Positions 48,144-57,700 of a stretch of DNA of 64,000 nt are shown here, one piece after another. Origin of the DNA: Nitrospira sp. (lineage in GTDB: Bacteria; Nitrospirota; Nitrospiria; Nitrospirales; Nitrospiraceae); the NCBI GenBank assembly GCA_005116895.1, contig SWDO01000021.1, positions 99,811 through 163,810 of the forward strand, given 5' to 3'. A model generated the notes under the pieces. It ran no database searches and was not told the origin of the DNA. It saw nothing but the letters and a program-made list of their open reading frames with translations. Every line of letters starts with the position of its first letter. Position 1 is the stretch's first letter. Made by a program: the position numbers and the translations under genes.

Positions 48144-49222
48144 ATTGATTTGCAGACCTGTTCGAAGGCGTCGAGAAATCCGCCAAACTGCGCCTCGGAC
48201 AGTGCCCCCATATTGGCTACGCGAAAAATCTTGTTTTCCAAGTTGCCCTGCCCGGCATAAATGACATAGCCTTGCTGCTTCAGGCGGTCATGCAACGCCT
48301 GATAGGAAACACCTTCCGGCAGGTGATAGGCCGTGATGGTGTTCGATTGCCGGTCCACCGGGAGAAGCGCCTTCACACCGAGCTTGGCCATTCGTTCACG
48401 AATCAGGGTCGCCATCTTCTTATACCGCTGGATGCGATTGGCCACGCCTTCCTCGAGCAACTCATTAAGTGCTTCGTCAAAGGCATAGTAGACCTGCACC
48501 GCGGGCGTGAATGGAATCGTGCCTCGCCCCTCGTTGTCGATGTAATGGGTCAGATGGAGATACCACGAGCGCTTCGGATACGCGCGCATTCTCTCGACGA
48601 ACCCTTTTCGCACAAGCACGAACGAGACGCCTGGGAACCCCTGAATGCACTTTCCCGCCGTCCCCGTCACCATATAGATGTGCGACTTGGCAATATTCAG
48701 CGTTTCACCTGCCAGCGCACTGACGGCATCCAGCACAAACACGCGATTCTGATTGTCGACGATCTCGGCAATCTCATGGACAGGGTTGAGGAGTCCAGTG
48801 GTGGTCTCGTGGTGCACCATGCCGACGGCATGCACTTCCTGATGCTGTCGCAAGGCCAGCAGCAGCTTCTCAGGGTCTGGCCGAACCGTCCAGTCATACT
48901 TCAACTCGCTCACCCCCAGGCGATGGAGACCCACAATCTGGGACATCCGCTCGCCATAGACACCGTTGTTGAGGATGAGCATCCGGCGACCGTGAGGAAG
49001 CGACGACATCAAGGCGGCTTCAACGGCAGCCGTCCCCGATCCGGTCATCACAACGGCGACGTAGTCCGATTCGTCTCCGGGGACAAAGGCCTTGAGCAGC
49101 TTGGCTTGGATACGGTGAAGCAGTTCTGAAAATTCGTCTTCTCGATGACAGATATCGGGTGTCAACAGCGTCTGCCGCACCCGCTCGGACACGTTCACTG
49201 GACCAGGATTTAGGAGAACCAC
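48140..49222 (-). CDS. PhnW-like 2-aminoethylphosphonate/alanine transaminase
   Basis: A 360-residue class V PLP aminotransferase. N-terminal LLNPGPVNVSERVRQTLL and DICHREDEF; PLP lysine in TGTAGKCIQGFPG near 195, very close to the NKCIQGVPG of PhnW. It would interconvert an aldehyde such as phosphonoacetaldehyde and its amine. GTG start with AAGGAGAGAAGA upstream. Gene order decarboxylase-transaminase-cytidylyltransferase supports amine headgroup synthesis. Confidence 0.82.
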   Translation of the reverse strand: MVLLNPGPVNVSERVRQTLLTPDICHREDEFSELLHRIQAKLLKAFVPGDESDYVAVVMTGSGTAAVEAALMSSLPHGRRMLILNNGVYGERMSQIVGLHRLGVSELKYDWTVRPDPEKLLLALRQHQEVHAVGMVHHETTTGLLNPVHEIAEIVDNQNRVFVLDAVSALAGETLNIAKSHIYMVTGTAGKCIQGFPGVSFVLVRKGFVERMRAYPKRSWYLHLTHYIDNEGRGTIPFTPAVQVYYAFDEALNELLEEGVANRIQRYKKMATLIRERMAKLGVKALLPVDRQSNTITAYHLPEGVSYQALHDRLKQQGYVIYAGQGNLENKIFRVANMGALSEAQFGGFLDAFEQVCKSI

Positions 49223-49258
49223 TCTTCTCTCCTTTTCTCAGGGCGCGTGATGAACCCC

Positions 49259-49840
49259 CTATTCTTCAATCGCCTTCATGAATCGACGGGTGATGTCCGG
49301 TGGGTCGTACAGGACGCGACCGGCATCTTCCACAAACTCATTCACCTTGATGAGCAACATGCTGGGCCCATCTTTCTTCAGCATGTCCTTGAACTCGTAG
49401 ACGAGATCGTCGCGATCAAGGACCCGTTCCACATTCACGTAGCCCGCCGACTTCGCCACTTTCTCGAGCGGCACCACGTTGGAGATCGTTGGCTGGTTCC
49501 CGGTCGTTCCGTACACTTCATTGTCGAAGACAACATGGATAAAGTTTTTTGGTTTCAACGCACCGACCGTCGCAAGTGTACCCATTCCCATGAGCACATT
49601 CCCGTCGCCATCGAAGGTAATCACCTGTTTATTCGGCTTGGCGAGCGCGACACCGAGTGCAATAGCCGAAGCATTCCCCATGGAGCCAATCATGTAGAAA
49701 TGAGTGGGGCGATCCGCGATCTTGTGCGCCTCGCGCGAGGGAAACCCGTTGCAGATAATGACGGGCTGATCGGTCAGCAACTCCAGCAAGGCCTCCATGG
49801 CCTGCGCCCGACTGATCAATGTGCCTTGTTCGGGTCTCAT
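49259..49840 (-). CDS. ThDP decarboxylase, C-terminal (beta) subunit; phosphonopyruvate or sulfopyruvate type
   Basis: A 193-residue subunit binding thiamine diphosphate: GDGNVLMGMGTLATVG near 90 (GDG motif) and FDNEVYGTTGNQPT near 120. The N-terminal FPSREAH and the GSMGNASAIALGVA loop fit the Ppd/ComE group. The YGTTGNQ stretch is nearer to sulfopyruvate decarboxylase (ComE); the operon favours phosphonopyruvate. The ATG at 49840 overlaps the alpha-subunit stop and follows AAGGGAT. Substrate unproven. Confidence 0.8.
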   Translation of the reverse strand: MRPEQGTLISRAQAMEALLELLTDQPVIICNGFPSREAHKIADRPTHFYMIGSMGNASAIALGVALAKPNKQVITFDGDGNVLMGMGTLATVGALKPKNFIHVVFDNEVYGTTGNQPTISNVVPLEKVAKSAGYVNVERVLDRDDLVYEFKDMLKKDGPSMLLIKVNEFVEDAGRVLYDPPDITRRFMKAIEE

Positions 49841-50334
49841 GGATGCAATCCCTTGACCACGCCTTTGGTGATAAACAAGGCGACGGGAATCCGCTGCTTC
49901 ATGAATGTCTCCGCGACCCACCTGAAATCTTCAATCACTGTTTTTTCAGTCAAGGTCCGGTGCGGAATCTTGACGGTATCAAGCAATTGCGGCATCACCT
50001 CTCCCATCACCAAATGTTCAGGAGCATCCTTCCCTCCCTGCCCACGCCAGGAAACAATTAGTACGCAGGGTTGTTGATAAATCATATTCAGAGAAATGAG
50101 CGCATTGAGAGAAGTACCGAGTCCTGAATTCTGCATGAGCACGGCGGGGGTTTTCCCCGCCATATAGGCGCCCGCAGCCATACCGACCGCTTCATCCTCA
50201 CGAACCGCAGGGGTGTAGAGCCGACGGTTCATGAGTTCCGCAATGATCCCACCCAGAATCGAATCTGGCACACCGGTAAAGAAATTCACTCCCATGTCCT
50301 GCATCGTTTGGACGAACACGTCGCTTTCAATCAC
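49837..50334 (-). CDS. ThDP decarboxylase, N-terminal (alpha) subunit; phosphonopyruvate or sulfopyruvate type
   Basis: A 165-residue subunit with FFTGVPDSILGGI near 14, the ThDP-activating Glu in REDEAVGMAAGAYMAGK, VLMQNSGLGTSLNALISL near 70, and SWRGQGGKDAPEHLVMG. Phosphonopyruvate decarboxylases are usually one chain of about 380 residues; here the two halves are separate genes, as in ComD/ComE. GTG 50334 follows GGGAG; the longer frame from 50385 would begin inside the -10 element, so it is rejected. Confidence 0.8.
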   Translation of the reverse strand: MIESDVFVQTMQDMGVNFFTGVPDSILGGIIAELMNRRLYTPAVREDEAVGMAAGAYMAGKTPAVLMQNSGLGTSLNALISLNMIYQQPCVLIVSWRGQGGKDAPEHLVMGEVMPQLLDTVKIPHRTLTEKTVIEDFRWVAETFMKQRIPVALFITKGVVKGLHP

Positions 50335-50383
50335 TGAACGTTTCTCCCTGGCATATTGAGACACACCCGCAGAAAGCCGGCGC

Positions 50384-50413
50384 ATTATAAGATACGCCCT
50401 GCGATGTTCTCAA
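50384..50413 (-). promoter_or_regulatory. Promoter of the putative phosphonolipid operon
   Basis: Minus-strand TTGAGA (50413-50408), 18-bp spacer, TATAAT (50389-50384). Predicted start near 50377, about 43 bases before the GTG of the first gene. Confidence 0.6.
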
Positions 50414-50495
50414 GAAAGATCCGCGATTGAGTTGAACTCTCTCGCATGTTAGCGTGAGTAGCAATTAGGGTTAGATCCGACTCCGTTGCCAGATA

Positions 50496-51026
50496 ATGCG
50501 CGTGCTCATCCAACCAACACCCACTACCTTACCGTTGGTCCTGATGATCGCCGTTGTGATTGGCGCTCACTCAGCATGGGCTGTTCCCATGATAAATGAC
50601 CCGAAGGGATTTCACGATATTCCTTGGGGCACTTCCCTGTCCTTGCGCCAAGACCTGGAAACGATACGGGTAGGGCCACATATCATTGAATACCTTCTCA
50701 AAAGAGAGCCGGCGTCATTCGCGGGAACTGAAATGACGAGCATCCTTTATGTGTCCCTGGATGATCAATTTGCGCGTGTCATGATCCGATACCAAGGGAA
50801 ACAAGTTCACAAACACGTGTTGCGCTTCTTGGAAAATCAATTCGGTGGGCTGGAGCACATTCCCGGGCAGATGGCACGAGGTCTCAATCAGCAATACACG
50901 TGGCGCGGTTCAGATACCGAAATCACGCTGACTTACCAAGCCGGTACCGAGCGCGGCTACATCTTCATCGATAGCCGTACGCTCGCCCCACGGTTCAATG
51001 ACTATATCACCGATTCCGCAGAATAG
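50496..51026 (+). CDS. Secreted protein, tandem paralogue A
   Basis: A 176-residue protein with a signal peptide (cleavage likely after SAWA near 28). The mature part opens with PMINDPKGFHDIPWGTSL, a pattern found at the front of small periplasmic proteins of unknown function. LENQFGGLEHIPGQ and TWRGSDTEITLTYQAG follow. It is 4 bases upstream of a paralogue with the same architecture. Divergent from the phosphonolipid operon. Confidence 0.78.
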   Translation: MRVLIQPTPTTLPLVLMIAVVIGAHSAWAVPMINDPKGFHDIPWGTSLSLRQDLETIRVGPHIIEYLLKREPASFAGTEMTSILYVSLDDQFARVMIRYQGKQVHKHVLRFLENQFGGLEHIPGQMARGLNQQYTWRGSDTEITLTYQAGTERGYIFIDSRTLAPRFNDYITDSAE

Positions 51027-51030
51027 ATCG

Positions 51031-51558
51031 ATGAACGCAGGCTTTTGTAAACGGGCGACGCTCCTCGCAGCAGTGATCTTCTACGCGCTGCATGCAGCGA
51101 CACCGGCGTTGGCCGTTCCACTCGTCAACGACCCCAATGGCTTTGAAGATATTCCTTGGGGGACGCCTCTTGGAGACATGGAACAGTTTGGGCACGTCGA
51201 AGATGCCGGTCGTCTAGAGATCTACGAACAAACGAAACAGGCTCCTGCGCTCGGCACGATACCCGTCGATTCCATACGATTTACCACGTTTGAGAAAAAG
51301 TTCGGCCGCGTGACCGTTCGCTACAGTGGAAGTGCGACTCATGAAAGAATCCTGACCTACCTTCAATCCAAGTATGGTCCACTCGACCGAACACCGGGCC
51401 AAATCACGGTCGGCCCGGTGAAAGTCTATGTGTGGCATGGCTTTCATACGGAAGTGGCGTTGCGGTTCGAGACTGGAACTGATCGTGGCATCATATTCTT
51501 TGAAAGCCTGACCCTCCCTGAGAAACTATCGGACGGTACGTCCGCGACGGTCTTCTAA
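51031..51558 (+). CDS. Secreted protein, tandem paralogue B
   Basis: A 175-residue protein with a signal peptide ending near PALA. It shares PLVNDPNGFEDIPWGTPL, LQSKYGPLDRTPGQ and VWHGFHTEVALRFETGTDRG with its neighbour, so the pair arose by duplication. The ATG at 51031 is used; an earlier in-frame start at 50998 lies inside the first gene. No clear ribosome-binding site is visible, so translational coupling is likely. Function unknown. Confidence 0.76.
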   Translation: MNAGFCKRATLLAAVIFYALHAATPALAVPLVNDPNGFEDIPWGTPLGDMEQFGHVEDAGRLEIYEQTKQAPALGTIPVDSIRFTTFEKKFGRVTVRYSGSATHERILTYLQSKYGPLDRTPGQITVGPVKVYVWHGFHTEVALRFETGTDRGIIFFESLTLPEKLSDGTSATVF

Positions 51559-51895
51559 CCGTAGATAGATAATCTCCTAAACTTTCCGTTGGCAAGAGGT
51601 TGCGCTGCTTTCCAATCATGTGGGGCCAATGATGACACGCACTGCAAGACTTCGTGCCGCATGACTTCGGAGTGTATGGTCATCGCATCCAGGCAGTTCC
51701 GATTTTCAAGGGGTGGATGGAAGCCGATTCCTTTGAAGAGTATCAAAAGACTTGGGCCAAAATCCGGCAATTATCCCCTTCATCAATATGGTATCCAGTC
51801 ACCAGTTACTGCTCTACGAGTTGGCGCATCATTCGCTTCGCATGACCAAGTTACATTATTGAATTGATTGGGAAAATATTCCGGACGAAGTTAGG
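51559..51895. other. Intergenic region, no firm gene
   Basis: About 340 bases. A 63-codon frame at 51654-51845 has a protein-like middle (HRIQAVPIFKGWMEADSFEE) but no ribosome-binding site; it may be a remnant. Nothing else recognised. Confidence 0.3.
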
Positions 51896-52300
51896 ATGAT
51901 GATACTGCCAATGATTAGCCGAAAGTCCTATGTTCCGTTGGATGGCCGCTATTCCGAACGTGTAACTGTCACGTGTCGGGTGCGCTATGTCGGTGAAGTT
52001 CCGACGCAGCCTCACCAGGGGGAGGGGCTCACCAAAAACATATCTGTTTCTGGTTGCCACATCATCAGCGACCGTCCGGTGACACGAGGAACATTATTGA
52101 CACTTACCATTGCGCTTCCCGATGGATTGCCTCAGCTTTCATTGAAGTCAGCGCATGTTGTGTGGGTGTCGGGTTGTCAATTTTCTGTCCGATTTATGGA
52201 TCTGAGCCAAGACCATCGGAAGCGGTTGCAATCTTTCATTTGGAAAAGCATTTCCCATCAAACCGTAAGCGATCAACGAACTCGATTCCGACTGATGTAA
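51896..52300 (+). CDS. PilZ domain protein (third of five)
   Basis: A 134-residue protein with R-x3-R (RYSER near residue 18) and N-x-S-x2-G (NISVSGCHI near 48), followed by the beta-barrel pattern HVVWVSGCQFSVRFMDLS. ATG at 51896; in-frame ATGs at 51899 and 51911 are alternatives. Predicted c-di-GMP receptor. Confidence 0.82.
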   Translation: MMILPMISRKSYVPLDGRYSERVTVTCRVRYVGEVPTQPHQGEGLTKNISVSGCHIISDRPVTRGTLLTLTIALPDGLPQLSLKSAHVVWVSGCQFSVRFMDLSQDHRKRLQSFIWKSISHQTVSDQRTRFRLM

Positions 52301-52652
52301 TCCGGCCCTTATTCCCTCCTGTCGATAGCACCATGATCCTTTTCATGACTGAGCTGAGAACCCTCATCAACTCATAAGACCTCACATACGGCGTTCAGAA
52401 CCAAGCCTCCATTCAAGTAGATACAGAACAGATTGATTTATTATCAATTGCCCTCCCCCTTCCGGCTTGGGTACTCCCCCTCCTCTGGTGGGAAGGCAAG
52501 ATTGACACTCTGCGCTAGCCTTCATCCATACGAAATCTCCAATACAGACTGCACTGCGGCAAGGCAGAAAGAGCCTTTGAGACTCAAGCGTTTAGCAAGT
52601 CAGGACTGAGTCGATCAATCCCATCGAAATGGGGACATAACCAGGAGGCGTA
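52301..52652. other. Intergenic region between two PilZ genes
   Basis: About 350 bases with short Pro/Leu-like CT-rich stretches. A lone TTGACA near 52513 has no good -10. No gene or riboswitch recognised. Confidence 0.3.
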
Positions 52653-53051
52653 ATGATGAGACAGATGAAAGACTTGAGACAGTCGGAAGTGCCTTACTCA
52701 TCGCATTCGATTGAGCGTCGCAGAATGAGAAGAAGTTTTGTCTCCTTGGGGCTTATGTACTCAGGAGTCAACGAGGACGACGTTCTTATTGGAGACGGTA
52801 GCGCTGTAGACCTCTCCGAAGGTGGAGTGGGCATTCGTGGAAACTGTCCCGTCAAGATTGGCATGGAGTTGACCTTATTCTTATATCTTCCGGACGAGGA
52901 GGAGCCCCTATTCGTTTCGGAAGTGGTGGTATCATGGACAAAGGGATCTCTGTTTGGCGTTGAACTGAATGAAGTGAGCCTCCGCGATGGCGATCGGTTG
53001 CGGGCACTTCTCCACACCCAATCGGCTGCCCAAGCGGAGTCAGTTCAATGA
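52653..53051 (+). CDS. PilZ domain protein (fourth of five)
   Basis: A 132-residue protein with R-x3-R in RRRMRR near residue 22 and D-x-S-x2-G (DLSEGGVGI near 53). A strong AGGAGG lies five bases before the ATG. The barrel strand VSWTKGSLFGVEL is typical. Predicted c-di-GMP receptor. Confidence 0.85.
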   Translation: MMRQMKDLRQSEVPYSSHSIERRRMRRSFVSLGLMYSGVNEDDVLIGDGSAVDLSEGGVGIRGNCPVKIGMELTLFLYLPDEEEPLFVSEVVVSWTKGSLFGVELNEVSLRDGDRLRALLHTQSAAQAESVQ

Positions 53052-53120
53052 CTCTACTATTAGAGCCTAGTCGGGAATGTTCAACCCTAGCAATCCAGCT
53101 CACCTTGTCTTCTGGACGCG

Positions 53121-53164
53121 CACCATGCTAATTCATGGTGGGTGACTGCTTACTCACCATGAAT
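53121..53164. promoter_or_regulatory. Palindromic operator-like site over the truncated tetR start
   Basis: ATTCATGGTG (53131-53140) and CACCATGAAT (53155-53164) are perfect inverted repeats; a further CACCATG (53121-53127) pairs with CATGGTG. The right arm contains the start codon of the truncated TetR gene. This looks like an autoregulatory TetR operator left in front of the efflux genes. Confidence 0.5.
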
Positions 53165-53383
53165 AGGACACGGACATCTTCTCGTCAACGATATCAACCT
53201 TCCCCAACCTTCAGCCATAAACAGCGGTCCATCTTGCTCAGCATGGCAACATCGTTGTTTGCCGCAAACGGCTTTACCGGGACGACCACAAAGCAAATCG
53301 CCAAGGCTGCGAGCATCAGTGCCGCGCTATCCTGCAAACACTTTCCGACCAAGCATGCCCTGTACAACGCAATTTTCTCATAA
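53159..53383 (+). pseudogene. Truncated TetR-family regulator (DNA-binding domain only)
   Basis: 74 residues covering the TetR helix-turn-helix: ILLSMATSLFAANGFTGTTT, KQIAKAASISAALSCKHFPTKHALYNAIF. Normal TetR proteins have another 110-130 residues for dimerisation and ligand binding; here a stop follows at once and the efflux adaptor starts 60 bases later. Probably a decayed repressor. A functional mini-protein is less likely because TetR binds DNA as a dimer through the missing part. Confidence 0.72.
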
Positions 53384-53443
53384 AATGCGCATGCTCCGAC
53401 TTGCGAGAAGCTGGCGCCGGACTCGTAGACGACAGGCGCTACC

Positions 53444-54631
53444 ATGAATCGACTCCTCCGACATCCATTTATCACTCTTGGAATCATTATCTTCATTGCG
53501 ATCACCGCTCTTGTAGCCTTTCGCCTAAGCACGGGTGCCAAAGCCGACAAGAAGACGGCCCGGCTCATTACAGTCGGTATCGTGTCTCCGCTCCGACAGG
53601 ATCTCGATATTCGTCTGGCCTACACAGCGGATATCTCGCCTAATCAAGTCGTCAATATCTTCTCACGGGTTGACGGATATATCACCAAGCTCCATGTCGA
53701 TAAGGGCGATTATGTCAGAGCGAGCCAGTTGCTCGTTGAAATCGATCATACGGACTATCAACATGCCGTCAATCAGGCAAAAGCCAATCTGTCAGCCGCC
53801 AAGGCGAAGGTCTCACAACAGGATGCGGTCGTCCGCAACGCCAAGCTGACGCTCGATCGTGTGCAGACCCTCATCAAAGACCAATTTGTCTCACAGCAAG
53901 ACCTCGATACGGCGCTGGTCAACTTCGACGCCGCCAGTGCCGCAGAGGAATCACTCCAGGCGCAGGTCACACAAATGGAGGTGGCCCTGGCCCAGGCGGA
54001 AACACGCTTAGCCTACTCGTACATCCGAGCCCCATTTTCCGGCTATATCGCAGAACGAAATTTAGATACCGGGGCCTATGTCAGCAGCGCGACTGCCAGC
54101 ACATCGACTATGTCACGAGGCATTATGAGCCTGCATGATATCAATACGGTGCGTGTGCTGATCGAAGTCGTCGAACGAGACATTCCACTGGTGAAGGTGG
54201 GCCAAAAGGCCGAGCTCCGTGCCGAAGCTTACCCAGAGTACGTATTCGAAGGAACCGTCACGCGGGTCGTCCAGGCCTTGAATCGCGCGACACGCACCAT
54301 GACGGTGGAAATCGACTTATCAAATAAGGATCGTCGATTAAAAGGCGGGATGTTTGCCCGAGTCGAAGTCATGGTGGGAACCCATCACCAAGCGTTGCAG
54401 ATTCCCATTGATGCCGTCAGTCGACTAGAAAATATACAATATATCTATATCGTCCAAGAGGGAAAAGCTCAGCGAGTAGATATCGAAATTGGTGCCCGTA
54501 ACGGCAACTATGTAGAAATCACCAAAGGTTTGACGGGTCATGAACAGATCATCGTCGCAGGCAAGGACTTGGTGCACGACGGTACACCCGTCCAGCCCCA
54601 ACCGCTCAACCAAGTGAGGAGTGACGGGTAA
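53444..54631 (+). CDS. RND efflux periplasmic adaptor (HlyD/MexA family)
   Basis: A 395-residue membrane fusion protein: an N-terminal membrane anchor (8-27), a barrel-lipoyl region (IFSRVDGYITKLHVDKGDYV near 73), an alpha-helical hairpin (about 100-175), then IRAPFSGYIAERNLDTGAYV closing the lipoyl domain and a C-terminal barrel. It links the inner-membrane pump encoded next to an outer-membrane channel that is not encoded here. Confidence 0.9.
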   Translation: MNRLLRHPFITLGIIIFIAITALVAFRLSTGAKADKKTARLITVGIVSPLRQDLDIRLAYTADISPNQVVNIFSRVDGYITKLHVDKGDYVRASQLLVEIDHTDYQHAVNQAKANLSAAKAKVSQQDAVVRNAKLTLDRVQTLIKDQFVSQQDLDTALVNFDAASAAEESLQAQVTQMEVALAQAETRLAYSYIRAPFSGYIAERNLDTGAYVSSATASTSTMSRGIMSLHDINTVRVLIEVVERDIPLVKVGQKAELRAEAYPEYVFEGTVTRVVQALNRATRTMTVEIDLSNKDRRLKGGMFARVEVMVGTHHQALQIPIDAVSRLENIQYIYIVQEGKAQRVDIEIGARNGNYVEITKGLTGHEQIIVAGKDLVHDGTPVQPQPLNQVRSDG

Positions 54632-54700
54632 CGGGTGATACGGCTGAAGCGTTCGGCTTCCGTGGTCTCATGATTCACCTCAGTTCCCCACCAATCTAGA

Positions 54701-57700
54701 ATGTGGCTCACTCTACTCGCACTACGCAATCGCGTCGGCATTCTGATGTTATCGCTCGCGATGGTGGTACTGGGGCTGACGTCCCTCCAACGCCTACCGG
54801 TTGACCTCTTCCCGCAAATCCAGGTCCCAGTCGCTTTTGTAGGTGTTGTGTACAAGGGGGCTCCCCCGCTCGACATCGAGCAGAGCGTCGTCTATCCAAT
54901 CGAAAAAGCTGTCAGCTCCGCCTCCAATGTCGAACATGTCGAATCCTTCAGTAAGCAGGGTCTCGGGGCCGTCCAGATCTGGTTCAACTGGGGGGCAGAC
55001 ATCAATGTTGGACAGATGGAAGTGATGCAGCGCATCACACAGATTCTGAACAGCCTCCCGCCGGGGATTCTACAGCCCTTTATCGTGAAGTTCGACGTCT
55101 CCAACATCCCCGTTTCCATTGTGTCGGTGTCGAGCGATAAGCTGGACGAGCGAGCACTCTATGATCTTGCGTATAACACGATCGCCCCACAGATCGAACA
55201 GATCGCCAATGTTGCGGCGGCAACCGTCGAGGGCGGCAAGATCCGCCAGATCAATATCAACCTTGACCGGGCACTCCTCAGCGCCCGCGGACTCTCAATT
55301 CTCGATATCGTAAAGTCCGTCAAAGCGTCCAACTTGATTTTGCCATCTGGCGACATCAAAGCCGGCAACCTCGACTATAACGTTTTTACGAATACTCAGT
55401 TCCGAACAGTCGAGCCAATCCAGGACGTCATCGTGAAGGTCAATCCGCAAGGCAATCCGGTCCGCGTGCGTGACGTAGGGACGGTCACGGACTCATCCGA
55501 CATTCAAACAAACATTGTTCATGCCGATGGGGCCAGATCCGTCTTTCTTCGAGTGAACAAACAACCGATCGCCAATACCGTCGAAGTTGTGGACGCCCTT
55601 CGCACAGCCCTTCCCAAGCTGGTCGGTCTCCCCGAGGGCATGAAACTCGGCATTTCGTTTGATCAATCCCTCTATATCCGACAATCCATTCACAATCTTG
55701 CCGAACAAGCAGTCCACGGGTCGCTACTGGCCGCAGCCGTAATTTTGATCTTCTTGCGTAATCTCACGAGTACCGTGATTATTTCTGTGGCCATTCCGCT
55801 CTCCATGCTCGTGACGTTTGTCGTCCTCTATTTTACAGGTCAAACTCTGAACGTCTTCACGCTTGGCGGGCTCGCGCTGGGTATCGGCCGGCTGGTTGAT
55901 GATTCCATCGTGGAACTGGAAAATATTCAGCGCCACCTCAATGCCAATCCCAGCCGATGGAACAGCATTCTCAATGCCGCTCGAGAAGTCGCCATGCCGA
56001 TCCTCGCGTCGACCGTCACCACGGTGGTGGTCTTCCTTCCCATGTTTTTCGTGGTTGGAGTTGCGCGTCTGTTGCTAGTGCCGCTGACCGTGACCATTGC
56101 GATTGCGCTCTTCACTTCCTTCTTAGTCTCCCGCACCGTGACGCCGGCGCTCTGCTACAAGTTCCTCAAACCTGAGCAAGACACTCGGCAGACCATGCCA
56201 CACTGGTTTACCACACTGATGGATTGGAGCCGTCGCCGATATGAGTCTCTCGATAGAAGTTACGAAGACTCGTTGCAGTGGGTCCTGGGGCATCGCCGGA
56301 TCTTTATCGCCTTAGTACTGATAATCTTTGTCGGATCGCTCACCTTGGTTCCGATGATCGGGACTGAGTTTTTGCCGGTTTCCGATGAGAGTCAGTTTCG
56401 CATCGCCCTGCGGGCACCGGTCGGCCAACGGGTTGAAAAGACTGAACAGCAAGTCTCAGAAGTCGAACAGGTGCTCAGAGCCAATATTCCCGCGACCGAA
56501 TTGGAGACGATCGTTTCCTCTACGGGTATCCTGTCACAAGGTCGCGCGTCGCTCTTCAACCCCAACACAGGCCCCCATACATCTTCGCTGCAAGTGTACT
56601 TGGTCTCACCGGACAAGCGGGTCAGAACTCAAGTCGAGATCATGAACGATGTGCGTCCGAAGATCGTCAAACTGTTTCCCGGGGTCTCGATGTATTTCGA
56701 CCCCGGGGGTCTCGTCAAACGCGTCACAAGCTTTGGCTCCCAAAAGGCCGTTGATGTGGAAATCTATGGCTATGACTTCGAAAAGGCGAGAGACGTCATC
56801 GCGCGCGTCAAAGAGATCATGGAGCAGACTCCTGGCCTGGCGGACATTGAACCGAGCCGGGAGGAAAACTATCCGGAAATTAACGTGACAGTGGATCGAG
56901 AGAAAGCAGCTCTGCTCGGCATCAGCGAGACCGATGTAGCCAATACTGTCCTGTTTTCCCTGAATGGAAACGGCCAGACCGATCCGATCATTTATACGGA
57001 TCCGCAAAGCGGCAATGAGTACTTCATCAGCGCCTGGTTGGCGGAGGAACACCGAAAGGATCTCAACGATTTGGAGAATATTCTGCTCATCGCCAAAGCC
57101 GGCGAGCCTGTTCTCCTGAAGAATATCGCGTCCCTTAAGTTGAACGCAGGACCAGTGAAGGTCGATCGGAAGCATTTCCAGCGCGTGGTCCACATCACGG
57201 CCAATCCCACCACCCGACCCCTTGGTGAGATCGCTGAAGACCTTGAGTCCGCCTTCACCACACTCCAGTTACCGGCAGGGTTCAGCATCAAGCTGGCAGG
57301 GCAGATTCAGCAACAGCGCGAAACATTCCAAGGATTGCTGTTTGCAACCATCCTGGCACTCTTGTTGGTCTACATGGTCATGGCCACCCAATTTAAATCA
57401 CTCATCGACCCCTTCATCATCATGTTTTCGGTACCGATGGGCTTCCCCGGTGTCATCTTGATCCTGTTCCTGACGAACACAACACTGTCCACCACGTCGT
57501 TGATGGGCATTATCATGATGTTTGGAATTGTCGTCTCAAACGGTGTCTTACTGGTCGATTACACCAACGTCCTCCGCCGCAGAGGCGCCGCACTGCACCG
57601 AGCCGTAGTGACTGCTGCACGAACCAGGCTACGCCCGATACTCATGACCTCGCTCGCAACCGTCTTTGGGCTGCTGCCCATGGCGATCGGACTTGGGACA

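Noticed and set aside
48272..49129. 285-codon plus-strand frame over the transaminase
   Set aside because: Antisense shadow of a well-recognised PLP enzyme.
49247..50077. 276-codon plus-strand frame over the decarboxylase genes
   Set aside because: Antisense shadow; the minus-strand subunits have clear ThDP motifs.
56606..57193. 195-codon minus-strand frame inside the RND pump
   Set aside because: Antisense shadow within a continuous 1061-residue pump.
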